A DNA stretch of 64,000 nt from Pseudoalteromonas flavipulchra NCIMB 2033 = ATCC BAA-314 (GCA_000814665.1 JWIH01000017.1:186001-250000), one strand, 5' to 3'; positions 1 through 10,033 are shown, counted from the stretch's first letter. Translations and numbers: made by a program. The notes: generated by a model from the sequence alone, not told the origin.

Positions 1-782
1 AAGCCGCTGCTAGTGCGATACAAGGCGAAACAAACGCTAAAGTGCTACAGCAAAAACTAGAGGCCGAAGCACAAGGTAAACGTGATATTGGCCGCGCCGA
101 AGCCGAAGTACAAGCAGCAATGGCTGAGGCGACCAAGAAGCAAAGTGAAGCAGAAGCGCAAGGCAAACGTGAAATTGGTTTGGCAGAAGCTGAGGTTCAA
201 TCAGCAATGGCTGAGGCAATTGAAAAACAAGGTGAAGCAGAAGCTATCAACCTTGAACGTAAGATGTCAGCAGAAGCCAAAGGTCTTACAGAGAAGCTAG
301 AAGCACTGAATAAGATGGATAAAGACGCCCGTGAATACGAAGGCTTCACGCTACAGTTAAACCAACAGAAAGAGCTGACACTTGCGAGTATCGAAGCGAA
401 CAAGCAGGTTTCTGCGAGTCAGGCTGAAGTATTAGGTAAAGCACTGAGCGGTGCTGATATCAACTTTATGGGCGGCGACGGCCAGTTCTTCAACCAGTTT
501 ATGAATGCCATCACAGTGGGCAAGTCAATTGACGGCTTAGTCGGCGAAAGTAAGACGGTACAAACCGTATTTAAAGATCACCTAAACGGTGAGCGTAATT
601 TGATGGACGACCTAAAAGGGGTACTTGCTGGTGCCAATGCGTCGTCGGAAACGCTAAAAAACATCAACATGAGTAAGTTCTTCCAACAGCTAAGCAATAG
701 CTCAGATGCGGACAAACAGCAGCTACTCAAGTTACTTGGCGGCTCGTTAAATGGCAGTAAACAAAGCGAACCACTAGAGTAA
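1..782 (+). CDS. Flotillin-like (SPFH/band 7) protein, C-terminal part
   Basis: The reading frame is open at the left edge, so the gene begins outside the window; about 259 residues are visible. The visible part starts with an Ala/Glu/Lys/Gln-rich coiled coil containing two near-identical 29-residue repeats (each starting EAEAQGKR, then IG.AEAEVQ.AMAEA), followed by a Gly-rich segment (INFMGGDGQFF) and a helical tail. EA-rich repeats after an SPFH domain are the hallmark of flotillins, membrane-microdomain scaffolds; the SPFH domain itself is not in view. It is followed after 70 bp by the giant AAA ATPase gene on the same strand, probably one operon. The family call is inferred from the repeats and this neighbour. 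Confidence 0.75.
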   Translation, partial: AAASAIQGETNAKVLQQKLEAEAQGKRDIGRAEAEVQAAMAEATKKQSEAEAQGKREIGLAEAEVQSAMAEAIEKQGEAEAINLERKMSAEAKGLTEKLEALNKMDKDAREYEGFTLQLNQQKELTLASIEANKQVSASQAEVLGKALSGADINFMGGDGQFFNQFMNAITVGKSIDGLVGESKTVQTVFKDHLNGERNLMDDLKGVLAGANASSETLKNINMSKFFQQLSNSSDADKQQLLKLLGGSLNGSKQSEPLE

Positions 783-852
783 TTAACCCTGAGGAGTCAA
801 TCTTCTTGGCTCCTCTCCCCCATTTGCGACAGCGCACATAGGAAAGCATAGA

Positions 853-3800
853 ATGACGGAAGCAACGCAACAAGCGCCAGAGCGAACGCTCGAACAAGAC
901 TCTTATCAACTGATTAAACGCCGGCTTAGTAACTTTGGCAGTGAACTGAAAAGTCAGATAGATAAACTCAACCAACAGCGTGTTGACACTTTTGGCAGCA
1001 CCGAGCTCAAAGTGAAAGGTCGAGCAAGAGTTCGTACTGAGCATAACTGCGTACCGCGCGACATTGTGCTGATCGGCGACAAGCTTATCTTTGCTTATAA
1101 TGTCTTTATGGGGCTTAAACAAAATACCCAAGTCAGTGATGTATTCACCGTACAAAAGCTACACTTGCAAGAAGACCATTACGAAATAGAGCCTTACCCG
1201 CAAGAAACCAAATTCCTCACTGACCAACGTTTCTTACGGGACTTTGACGAACTATACACGTATTACAAAGACACCCGTCTACAACACCTGTTTGTTAAAT
1301 CAAACAAGCTTTTTGCACTATTTCAGATTGGCGAAAAGCTCTCTGATGTCCGCGTGTTTCGCTGGCAAATCGCCAAAGACGAAACCTTAGATTATATTGA
1401 TAACCGAGGAGAGCGTGATCTAGGCGAAGTGGAAAACTTTGACTTTGAATGGCAAAAAACCGATCGCGCCGATCACGTCGAAGGCCGTCACCCACACATT
1501 AATGTAAACGACAAAGTGTTTATTGAAGTATCGGGTGGCAAACTCACCGTAAAAATAGAAAACAATACCCAAAGCGGTGAAGGTATTTATCAAGAAGCCG
1601 TTGATGACACCAGTCAATCACTCGCAGATTGCGATTTACGTTTTGCCGAAGTTGGCGAAATGGTGTTGGTAAAGTTACTTCCCTACCGAGAAAAACAGTG
1701 GCGTTATTTTATTTATAATTGCCGTACCCAGCAGGTATTGCGCCAAGATGCTTTGGGTGGTGCCTGTGTTCAATTACCTGAGAACCAAGGAATTATTTTT
1801 CCTGGTGGCTATTATTTACAATCTGGGCAAACACGCTATTTTGACGACCAATTGGACGATTTAATATTCCATCGCCAGATAAAATCACCCAATGGTGAAG
1901 ATGTACTGTATATCTTCTACGAACCAAACGAGGGTCGTTACGCACTTTTCTCTTACAATATTATTGAGAAAAACCTGCAAAATCCCATTTATTGTCATGG
2001 CTATGGTATTTATGACGATGGCTTAACGCTAACCTTTAAAGCAGAGCCTGAGCCTGAGCGCGTGCACCCTATTCAGCTCTGGCAGAGCCCATTTTGTGTC
2101 AGCGAGTTTGCCGCACAAGCCCCTCGCGCAACCGGCTTATTTGGCCGGATCGGCAACCCGGATTTAGTACGCGCAATCTCTGATTTATACAGTGTTTTCA
2201 AGGCCATTAACGAACAAAGCCCCACGGTCTTTCATTATGAAGATTTAATTGCCCTCACCCGCAGTATTTTAGACCGCTATCATTGGCTTGCTGAAGCGGA
2301 CTTTGCAGATGTTACAGCAAAACTGCATGAAATTTTTGAAACCTCGGAGCAGGTGCTAGACGAATTTGAAAAGGTAAGCCAAATTGAGGCCGACGCTCGG
2401 CGCGCAGAAGCCGAAATAGAGCAAGCCATGCAAGATGTGCTTCGCGAGGTGAGACCAGATAGCTTTAAAACAGCGGAGCAGTTTGTCCAGAGCTTAGAAT
2501 CTCTCAAACGCTTAAAAGGCAAAGTGATAAGCCTTGAAGAAGTGAAGTATATCAATCTTGACGCGCTATCTGCCATGCAGCAGCAGATTGATGAGCAAAC
2601 CCTGAGCTTAAGCCATAAAACCGCGGAGTTTTTGCAGCAAGATAGTGCTTTGGCGCCCTACTACGAGCAGCTAGACTCCTTAGAGCAAGCCAGAGCACAA
2701 ACAGAGAGTGTCACCGAGCTTAACGGCTTTTTAGCGACCTTGGAAACCTTGAGCGCTGAACTTGATCTGCTCAACCATACCATGCTGGATCTCGACATTG
2801 ACGATAGCCGCATTCGCACTAAAATTTTGGAAGATGTCAGCGCCATTTATGGTCAAGTAAACCGCGCCAAAGCAGCGTTAGAAATCCAGAAAAAGAGCGT
2901 GGGCAGTGTTGAAGCAAAAGCCGAATTCGCGGCTCGTTTTAAGCTTTTCAGCCAAAGTATTACCAGCGGTCTGAGCGCGGCCAAAACCCCTGAGCAATGT
3001 GACGACCAACTCTCTCGCTTACTCATTCAATTAGAAGAGCTCGAGTCTCAATTTAGTCAGTATGATGAGTTTTTAACGGAGATCTTGGCTAAACGTGATG
3101 ACGTTTATGAAAGCTTTGAAGCGCACAAACAGCAGCTCATTGACGAAAGACAGCGCCGCGCACTGAGCCTAGCAAACGCAGCCGAGCGGATTTTACAGGG
3201 GGTGACGCGACGCTCGCAAAGTTTTAAAACCTTAGACGACATCAATAGCTATTTTGCCTCCGACCCTATGATTGGCAAGCTTCGCGATTTAACACAAGAG
3301 CTAAAAAGCCTAAGCGATGAAGTGAAGGCGGATGATATTCAAGCCAAACTCAAGGCCTGCAAAGATCAAGCGATCCGTGCTTTGCGAGACAAGCAAGATA
3401 TTTACATTGATGGTGGCAATACCGTTAAAGTCGGCAAACATGCGTTTAGTTTCAATAAACAAATCCTTGATTTGACTTTGCTGCCTCGTGGTGAACAGCT
3501 GATGTTACACCTCACTGGCACAGAGTATTTTGATACTATTCCTGACGCTAAGGTCAATCAACAGCTCAATGACGCAAGCACATACTGGCAGCAAAACCTG
3601 ATCTCAGAAAATCGTCACTTGTATCGAGGCGAGTACCTTGCAGCTCAAGTATTAGCAGCTGCGGAGCAAGATGGCAACGACTTTAGCCAAGCGGATTTGG
3701 AACTTGCCGTTGATGAGGGAAGTTTACTGCCTATCGTACAAAAATTTGCAGAACCCAGATATCAAGAAGGCTATGAAAAAGGCATTCATGATCAAGATGC

Positions 3801-6351
3801 CAGCCTGATCTTAGCAAATTTACTAAAACAAAAACGACAGCTTGAGTTACTCGTCTACCCTGCCAGCTGTCGAATTGCGGCACAGCTATTTTATACTCAA
3901 CAAAGCAAGGCTGAGCTAGCTGAATTGGCGTTTCAGGCCACACAAGCAGAGCTGATGGCAACGAAGTTAGATGACCATAGTTTTAGCCAACAGCTAAGCA
4001 AAGAATTAAGTGAAAAAATCGCAGCATTTTGCCAACAAAATTTATCGAGCTATTTAACCGAGCTACACCGCTTTTCAGGCGAGTTAAGCGCAACTTACTT
4101 AATTAAAGCCCTTGCCAAGCAAGTTAAGCCGAGACAATTTGACTTGGCTTCACCTGCAAAACACACCAGCGAGCAGTTTATCTCCATGGCAAAGGCCAAA
4201 GGCGTTTGGCAACAACTTGAGGACTCATTAACGCATTTGACCAAACTTGAGGACAAATGCCGCCTGTTAAGCAGCTGGCTGCGCGCCTATGGCAGTAAGC
4301 AAAATGAAAGTGCTGAGACCTTGCTTGAGGCCGCTAACTGCATTTTGCTTTCCACCCAGTTAGATATCACCTACCAAGTCAAAGAAGCCGAAATAAAAAC
4401 CGAAATTTCAGGTTTGATGGGCCAACACCCACGTATCGAGAACCAAGTGCTACACCTAGATTACGCAGATTTTTTTGCCCGTAGTAACGAGTATCTCACG
4501 GTTCATGTTCCGGCCTACAAACAGTACCAACAGTTAAAAGCACAAGTGCTTGAGGCACAAAAGCAGCGCTTGCAATTGGATGAGTTTAAACCCAGACCGC
4601 TAAGCTCATTTGTACGTAACCAGCTGATTGACAAAGTCTACTTCCCTATTATTGGCGATAACTTAGCAAAACAAATAGGGGCTGCAGGAAACAATAAACG
4701 CACCGACTTAATGGGCATGTTGCTGCTTATCTCCCCACCGGGCTATGGTAAAACCACGTTAATAGAGTATGTGGCCAACCGCTTAGGACTCACCTTTGTT
4801 AAGGTCAACTGTCCATCCATTGGTCACGACCAAGTCTCTTTAGATCCTGCTCAAGCCGTCAACGCGACCGCCGCAAAAGAAATTGAGAAGATCAACCAAA
4901 GCTTTGAGATGGGCAATAATGTGATGCTCTACCTTGACGATATTCAGCATACCAACCCCGAGTTTTTACAAAAGTTCATCTCTTTATGTGACGGTTCAAG
5001 ACGCATAGACGGGGTGTGGAATGGCCGCAGTAAGACCTATGATCTGAGAGGCAAAAAGTTTGCCGTTGTGATGGCAGGAAACCCATATACCGAATCCGGT
5101 GAATCTTTTAAGATCCCAGATATGCTTGCCAACCGTGCGGATATTTACAACCTCGGTGACACCCTCAGTGGCTGCGAACAAGAATTTGCCATGAGCTTTA
5201 TTGAAAATACGCTCACTTCCAATGCGGTGCTCGCGCCACTTGCCAATCGTGGTATGGAAGACTTATACAAGCTAGTACGCATTGCCGACGGAGAAGACAT
5301 CTCCATCAATGAATTGGAATTTAATTACTCTCAAGCGCAGGTGAATGAAATTGTCAGCGTACTGAAAAAGCTGCTCACCATTCGCAACACCGTGCTCAAA
5401 GTAAATGCCCAATATATAGCATCCGCAGCGCAAGATGATAACTATCGAACCGAGCCGCCGTTTAAGCTACAAGGCAGTTACCGTAACATGAATAAGATGG
5501 CTGAAAAGGTGGTTGCTGCCATGAATGACAGTGAACTTGAAAATCTAATTCAAGATCACTATCGCGGTGAAGCACAAACGCTTAGCAAAGGCAGCGAAGA
5601 AAACTTACTGAAACTGGCTGAATTACGCGGTACCTTAACGGCTGAAGAAGCAACGCGCTGGCATGACATCAAGGCCGAATATGCCCGCCTGCACCGCAAT
5701 AGCGATGAGGGAAGCCCAGCGCAGCTGGCAGTTGAACAACTAAGCTTTGTCAATAAATCCCTTTCGCAAATCGCCGCTAAACTCGATAAAGAGCAGCTTA
5801 GCTTTGATTACAGTGCACTGTTGCAACAATTGGCTCAAGTGCTTAACGAGCAAGAGTTTGCCACGCAGTTAACTGAGCTACGTGAGGCCTTAACGCAGCA
5901 ACCTTACGCTACACCGCTAAAGCAATTGATAGCTTCACAGCAACAAGTCGCAGAGGAAATTGCGGGGCTGCAAAACGCTATCAAACACGCGGCGAACAAT
6001 GAGCAGCTACTCACTAACCTTGGCAAACTCAATGACTTGCTCAGCACCCAAGCGCAAATACAACAAGCATTAAGTCAACAAGGTCAGCAGCAAAATACGC
6101 TATTTGAAAACCTGTCTGAGCGCTTAGAAGCGGTGGCACAACCGCATATTCAAGTCGACAATCACATTGATGATAGCAGTGCAAAAGCGCTTGAAGCCGT
6201 CACCACTTTGCTGAAAAATACCCTAGCAAACTCAAGCGCTGAACAAGTCCAGCAGCAACAACTAAAAGACATTTTACAAAAGCTAGAGGATATTCAATCA
6301 AGACCTGTAGTTAGTAACGGATCACCTGCGAAAAATCCGTATATGTTGTAA
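853..6351 (+). CDS. Giant AAA ATPase, 'DNA repair ATPase' (DUF3686-type)
   Basis: 1832 residues. Residues 1 to about 450 form a beta-rich N-terminal region like the one I recall as DUF3686; long coiled coil runs from about 480 to 860 and again in the C-terminal 300 residues. One AAA module sits near 1270-1500: Walker A SPPGYGKTT (G1297, K1300, T1301), Walker B VMLYLDD (D1362, D1363), sensor-1 Asn near 1410 in VVMAGNP. The 'DNA repair' label is inherited family annotation without support here. Placement directly after a flotillin gene suggests membrane remodelling or an envelope-stress role (inference). The start ATG has AGGA about 9 bases upstream. A hairpin follows the stop. Confidence 0.8.
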   Translation: MTEATQQAPERTLEQDSYQLIKRRLSNFGSELKSQIDKLNQQRVDTFGSTELKVKGRARVRTEHNCVPRDIVLIGDKLIFAYNVFMGLKQNTQVSDVFTVQKLHLQEDHYEIEPYPQETKFLTDQRFLRDFDELYTYYKDTRLQHLFVKSNKLFALFQIGEKLSDVRVFRWQIAKDETLDYIDNRGERDLGEVENFDFEWQKTDRADHVEGRHPHINVNDKVFIEVSGGKLTVKIENNTQSGEGIYQEAVDDTSQSLADCDLRFAEVGEMVLVKLLPYREKQWRYFIYNCRTQQVLRQDALGGACVQLPENQGIIFPGGYYLQSGQTRYFDDQLDDLIFHRQIKSPNGEDVLYIFYEPNEGRYALFSYNIIEKNLQNPIYCHGYGIYDDGLTLTFKAEPEPERVHPIQLWQSPFCVSEFAAQAPRATGLFGRIGNPDLVRAISDLYSVFKAINEQSPTVFHYEDLIALTRSILDRYHWLAEADFADVTAKLHEIFETSEQVLDEFEKVSQIEADARRAEAEIEQAMQDVLREVRPDSFKTAEQFVQSLESLKRLKGKVISLEEVKYINLDALSAMQQQIDEQTLSLSHKTAEFLQQDSALAPYYEQLDSLEQARAQTESVTELNGFLATLETLSAELDLLNHTMLDLDIDDSRIRTKILEDVSAIYGQVNRAKAALEIQKKSVGSVEAKAEFAARFKLFSQSITSGLSAAKTPEQCDDQLSRLLIQLEELESQFSQYDEFLTEILAKRDDVYESFEAHKQQLIDERQRRALSLANAAERILQGVTRRSQSFKTLDDINSYFASDPMIGKLRDLTQELKSLSDEVKADDIQAKLKACKDQAIRALRDKQDIYIDGGNTVKVGKHAFSFNKQILDLTLLPRGEQLMLHLTGTEYFDTIPDAKVNQQLNDASTYWQQNLISENRHLYRGEYLAAQVLAAAEQDGNDFSQADLELAVDEGSLLPIVQKFAEPRYQEGYEKGIHDQDASLILANLLKQKRQLELLVYPASCRIAAQLFYTQQSKAELAELAFQATQAELMATKLDDHSFSQQLSKELSEKIAAFCQQNLSSYLTELHRFSGELSATYLIKALAKQVKPRQFDLASPAKHTSEQFISMAKAKGVWQQLEDSLTHLTKLEDKCRLLSSWLRAYGSKQNESAETLLEAANCILLSTQLDITYQVKEAEIKTEISGLMGQHPRIENQVLHLDYADFFARSNEYLTVHVPAYKQYQQLKAQVLEAQKQRLQLDEFKPRPLSSFVRNQLIDKVYFPIIGDNLAKQIGAAGNNKRTDLMGMLLLISPPGYGKTTLIEYVANRLGLTFVKVNCPSIGHDQVSLDPAQAVNATAAKEIEKINQSFEMGNNVMLYLDDIQHTNPEFLQKFISLCDGSRRIDGVWNGRSKTYDLRGKKFAVVMAGNPYTESGESFKIPDMLANRADIYNLGDTLSGCEQEFAMSFIENTLTSNAVLAPLANRGMEDLYKLVRIADGEDISINELEFNYSQAQVNEIVSVLKKLLTIRNTVLKVNAQYIASAAQDDNYRTEPPFKLQGSYRNMNKMAEKVVAAMNDSELENLIQDHYRGEAQTLSKGSEENLLKLAELRGTLTAEEATRWHDIKAEYARLHRNSDEGSPAQLAVEQLSFVNKSLSQIAAKLDKEQLSFDYSALLQQLAQVLNEQEFATQLTELREALTQQPYATPLKQLIASQQQVAEEIAGLQNAIKHAANNEQLLTNLGKLNDLLSTQAQIQQALSQQGQQQNTLFENLSERLEAVAQPHIQVDNHIDDSSAKALEAVTTLLKNTLANSSAEQVQQQQLKDILQKLEDIQSRPVVSNGSPAKNPYML

Positions 6352-6378
6352 CGGCAAAAAACGCTTGCGAAACAAGTC

Positions 6379-6402
6379 AAAGCCCATGCATAGATGGGCT
6401 TT
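6379..6402. terminator. Hairpin between convergent genes
   Basis: AAAGCCCAT and ATGGGCTTT form a 9-bp stem around a 6-base loop between the ATPase gene and the convergent DyP-like gene. There is no long T run on either side, so terminator activity is plausible in both directions but not certain. Confidence 0.5.
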
Positions 6403-6425
6403 GGAGATGTAAAGTGGCAGATAAC

Positions 6426-7340
6426 TTACTCTGGCATTTTTGCCATCACCGCCAAAAACTCTAGTGAGGGTGCAAAAAACGCGGAACCCATATCGGCACT
6501 GGAATAATCCAATATGGGGTCGTATTCATCCCCTTCACCCAATCGGCTTCTAAGTACCTGCTCAAAAGCATCGCCCTTGGCACTGCAACTTAGCGACAAG
6601 CTTCCTTGTTCAAATACATCACCAAATGGCATGCTTTGGTTAAGCAGTAGCGCATTACCATTTAGGTCTTTCAATTCGGTTAATGCCGCATGATTACAGG
6701 GGTCGCAATCTTCAATTAGGTCATTGTCTAGACGTGTACGCCCCATCAATTGCTCTTGCTCAGCGAGCGGCAACGCCTGCCAGCGCAGTAAATCAAACTT
6801 CACCCGCTGTACGTGAATATAACTACCAAGGTGGTCGGCTGCATTCGGGTTGTGCACAAGTGCAACTTCCCGTTTGTTGCGCCCTCTAGGGGTGTCTGCG
6901 CCATAAATAAAGCCATTAAAATCACGACCATCTAAGAAACGAAATGCGCGTACATGTGCCACCATTTCGACTAGGCCATTTAGCATATGTAGCACACTTT
7001 GAGCAAAGATATGATTAACGTCTTCTCGGTCGGAGCGGATCACGTAAAGCAAGTCAAAAGGCTGAGTATGCACGGTGTGCTCAGCCTCAACAATATGTGG
7101 AAAGCTTTTCAGCTCTTTAGGAATAAACTCAGGATAAATGTGCGGCCAGTATTGCGCACCTACCGCGACAAAGCTCGACAGCATAGATTCAGAGAATCTA
7201 TCTTCTAACTCCTCTTGCAAGCGTCCACAATTGGCGAGCGTCGCTCTTAGCGCCTCGTCTTGCCCTTCAAGTACATTGAAGAACAAGTGTAAGCCGTGCA
7301 AATTGGCTTCAGCACACACACCTGATTGGGCAAGCGCCAT
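6426..7340 (-). CDS. DyP-type peroxidase homologue with altered distal haem-pocket residues
   Basis: 304 residues, normal for the DyP/YfeX/TyrA group. Family landmarks are clear: HLGSYIHVQR, W187..LP..EQE..MGRT, the proximal haem-ligand His (H217 in CNHAAL), MPFG and a terminal FFAPS motif. The signature GF-DGTENP reads GFIYGADTP, so the distal catalytic Asp is Tyr146. The distal Arg (in ILRxxMPFG) is Asn234 in LLLNQSMPFG. Loss of both argues against ordinary DyP peroxidase activity; haem binding may remain. It is the last gene of the fbpABC transcript, 30 bp after fbpC, with AGGGAG before its ATG, so a role in haem or iron handling is likely. I recall a similar order in Shewanella (TyrA near an iron ABC system). 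Confidence 0.85.
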   Translation of the reverse strand: MALAQSGVCAEANLHGLHLFFNVLEGQDEALRATLANCGRLQEELEDRFSESMLSSFVAVGAQYWPHIYPEFIPKELKSFPHIVEAEHTVHTQPFDLLYVIRSDREDVNHIFAQSVLHMLNGLVEMVAHVRAFRFLDGRDFNGFIYGADTPRGRNKREVALVHNPNAADHLGSYIHVQRVKFDLLRWQALPLAEQEQLMGRTRLDNDLIEDCDPCNHAALTELKDLNGNALLLNQSMPFGDVFEQGSLSLSCSAKGDAFEQVLRSRLGEGDEYDPILDYSSADMGSAFFAPSLEFLAVMAKMPE

Positions 7341-7370
7341 GCTCTACTCCCTGCGTTTATTCATTTGCTA

Positions 7371-8402
7371 TTAAGAAAAGAAATTTACAGCATGTGCCTT
7401 AATTTTTAAAGAGATTGGTTGATTTAAGTCGAGCGGTTCATGCGCAGGATGCGGTATGTCGAGCTCTTGTCCCTCTAATGCAACACGATAAATGTACTCT
7501 GTTCCCATAAAGCGCTGATTGAGTACTTTAACGCTGCCAAGCTCAGCGTTTTCCAACGTAATGTGCTGTGGCCTCACATACATTTCACCCTTCGCGTCGA
7601 TATTACCGAGCTCAACGAGAGACTTTACGGCACCAAATTGGGTTTCTACCGACGCGCCATTCACTCGCTGTGCAGGAATATAAATACCCTGACCCAAAAA
7701 CTCGGCAACCATTTTGCTCTTTGGTCGTTGGAATAACGTTCTCGGCTCGCCCACTTGTGCGATCTTCCCTTTATCCATAATTGCCAACCGATCGGCAAAA
7801 GCAAAAGCTTCTTCTTTCGAGTGACTAACAAAAATCGCGGAAACTTGCTGATCTTTGATTATACGGCGAATATCGTTAATTAACTGAAACCGCACTTGAG
7901 CATCTATATTTGAAAACGGCTCATCAAGCAGCAACAAATTTGGCTTGTACGCCAGTGCTCGCGCAATTGCGACACGTTGTTGCTGGCCACCTGAAAGCTC
8001 GTGTGGAAAGCGGTCGCTATAGTCTTGCAGCTGCACCAAATGGAGCATTTCAGCTACTCGGTCTTGACGTTCACGCTTGCTTTTTGAGGTTAATCCAAAC
8101 GCGACATTTTGCGCCACAGTGAGGTGTGGGAATAGCGCATAGTCTTGAAACATCATGCCTATATTGCGTTTTTGTGGAGGTACAAAAGTGCCATGACCAT
8201 TCATGGCCTTGCCTAAAATACTCACCGAGCCTTGAAATGGTTCAATCAAGCCCGCTATCGCCTTCAGCGTGGTAGTTTTACCGCAGCCACTGGCACCAAG
8301 CAAACAAACAATCTCGTTTTGTTCTACAGTCAGATTTAGGCTATCCACAACGGCTTCACCGTCATAGCGATAAGAGAGATTTTCAAGCACTAAACTATGC
8401 AT
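7371..8402 (-). CDS. fbpC: Ferric iron ABC transporter, ATP-binding protein
   Basis: 343 residues. Walker A GASGCGKTT near residue 36, Q-loop MMFQDYALFP, signature LSGGQQQRVAIARA, Walker B LLLLDEP and the H-loop FVSHS are all intact, followed by a C-terminal TOBE-like regulatory domain from about 240. This composition matches the FbpC/AfuC subfamily that powers uptake of Fe3+ from the periplasm. Its start codon overlaps the fbpB stop by one base, so the two are translationally coupled. Cargo is inferred from the adjacent Fe3+-binding protein gene and the Fur-like box upstream. Confidence 0.93.
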   Translation of the reverse strand: MHSLVLENLSYRYDGEAVVDSLNLTVEQNEIVCLLGASGCGKTTTLKAIAGLIEPFQGSVSILGKAMNGHGTFVPPQKRNIGMMFQDYALFPHLTVAQNVAFGLTSKSKRERQDRVAEMLHLVQLQDYSDRFPHELSGGQQQRVAIARALAYKPNLLLLDEPFSNIDAQVRFQLINDIRRIIKDQQVSAIFVSHSKEEAFAFADRLAIMDKGKIAQVGEPRTLFQRPKSKMVAEFLGQGIYIPAQRVNGASVETQFGAVKSLVELGNIDAKGEMYVRPQHITLENAELGSVKVLNQRFMGTEYIYRVALEGQELDIPHPAHEPLDLNQPISLKIKAHAVNFFS

Positions 8403-10033
8403 TAACTTCGCTGCTCCATAGAACGGTTTACAACATAAAGCGGAATTAAACCAACCAACACGATAAATAACGCAGAGACAGAAGCCAACTCCAGCTGCTC
8501 ATCACTCACATATTGGAAAACGTGTGTTGCCAGTGTTTCATAATTAAAGGGTCGTAATAACAATGCCGCTGGAAGTTCTTTCATACACTCAATAAAAACC
8601 AGCAGTGCTGCGGTTAAAATGCCCCGACGCAGCAATGGCAAATGTATTGATAACATCGTTTTGAAACGATTGCGACCCAACGAAAAGCTTGCCATATCTA
8701 GACTTGGACTGATCCGCTGATAACTCGATTCGACCGCGCCTTGCGCAATCGCATAAAATCGTACAACGTAAGCGAAAACCAGCGCAAAAATCGTCCCGCT
8801 GAACAGCAAGCCTGGCTCAAATGAGGAGCCTTCAAGCCAAGTATTTAGCTTGTCGTCTAATAAAGTGAGTGGAATAAGTACCGCAATTGCCAGCACCGTG
8901 CCCGGTAGCGCATATCCGGTACTTGCAAGCTTGCCCGGTAGCGTAACACGTTTACCACTGCTAACTCGCTGGTTAAACACCACCAGCATGCTCATGATAA
9001 TTAATACCACGCTCACCCAAAGCGCTATTTTTAAACTTTGCCACGCATACAAGAAAAAGTCGTCATTCCAAGCTTGTTCAAAATAGTCGATGGCGTAATC
9101 TGCAAGCACCCATGTAGGCACGATAAAAGCCGCAATAAGAATAAGCCAACAAAAAGCGCTAGCGAGCCAAGCCTGCGCGCCTTTAAGATGATAAAGCGTG
9201 GTACTGTTAACACTTGATTGGCGCTCATGCACTACCTGAGTTGGGCGGCTTACTCGCTCCAGTGTTAGGGCTAAAAATAAAAACAGTAGCATAATGCCTG
9301 AAATTTTAGCCGCAGCAGTCAGTGAATAATAACCCAACCAAGTATCGTAAACGGCGGTGGTTAGTGTACTCACTGCAAAGTAATGTACGGTTGCAAAATC
9401 TGCCATGCTTTCCATGGCGATCAGTGCCAGCCCCGCCACAATCGCACCTCGCGACAAAGGTAAACTTACCTTAAAGAAGCTCTGTGAAGGCGACTTGCCC
9501 ATTAATTGGCTGGCTTGCACCAGCTTAAACGACTGCTCTCTTAGCGCCGTTCTAAAAATCAAAAACAAATAAGGATAAAGCACCAGTGCAATCATCACGA
9601 TAGCACCTGACAAAGTGCGAATATCAAAAAACCAATAATCATCTGGAGATTGCCAACCAAACCACTCTCGCAGCGCTATTTGTACAGGCCCTGCATAATC
9701 TAGCAAATCGGTATACACGTATGCAATCAAATAGGTTGGCATCGCAAGCGGTAGCATCAACGACCATTCGAAAAAGCGCCGTCCAGGAAATTCACAATAC
9801 GCGGTTAGCCAGCCAAGTGGTAGCGCGATTAAAGCGCAAAGGGTGCATACCCCCACAATCAGCAACATCGTATTGCGGACATAATCCCACAGAACGGTAT
9901 CCCAAAGGTGAGCAAAGACTTCGGAGTCAGGTTGTAGCGACTCAAAGATTAAAAACATCAGCGGGACTGATAGGCTAAGCCCTATCAGCCACGCAAAACT
10001 CTGCCATTTAGACAGTGAAAATGATAATTGCAT
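8402..10033 (-). CDS. fbpB: Ferric iron ABC transporter, fused permease
   Basis: 543 residues with about 12 predicted membrane segments in two similar halves, i.e. two permease modules fused in one chain as usual for FbpB/HitB. Each half carries an EAA-type loop that contacts the ATPase: ASQLMGKSPSQSFFKVSLP in the first and ASFSLGRNRFKTMLSIHLP in the second. The inner-membrane channel would pass Fe3+ delivered by FbpA. It overlaps fbpA and fbpC by one base at each end, giving a tightly coupled operon. Confidence 0.92.
   Translation of the reverse strand: MQLSFSLSKWQSFAWLIGLSLSVPLMFLIFESLQPDSEVFAHLWDTVLWDYVRNTMLLIVGVCTLCALIALPLGWLTAYCEFPGRRFFEWSLMLPLAMPTYLIAYVYTDLLDYAGPVQIALREWFGWQSPDDYWFFDIRTLSGAIVMIALVLYPYLFLIFRTALREQSFKLVQASQLMGKSPSQSFFKVSLPLSRGAIVAGLALIAMESMADFATVHYFAVSTLTTAVYDTWLGYYSLTAAAKISGIMLLFLFLALTLERVSRPTQVVHERQSSVNSTTLYHLKGAQAWLASAFCWLILIAAFIVPTWVLADYAIDYFEQAWNDDFFLYAWQSLKIALWVSVVLIIMSMLVVFNQRVSSGKRVTLPGKLASTGYALPGTVLAIAVLIPLTLLDDKLNTWLEGSSFEPGLLFSGTIFALVFAYVVRFYAIAQGAVESSYQRISPSLDMASFSLGRNRFKTMLSIHLPLLRRGILTAALLVFIECMKELPAALLLRPFNYETLATHVFQYVSDEQLELASVSALFIVLVGLIPLYVVNRSMEQRS

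Noticed and set aside
6683..7374. Plus-strand frames opposite the DyP-like gene
   Set aside because: They overlap the well-supported minus-strand gene completely and show no recognisable protein features.
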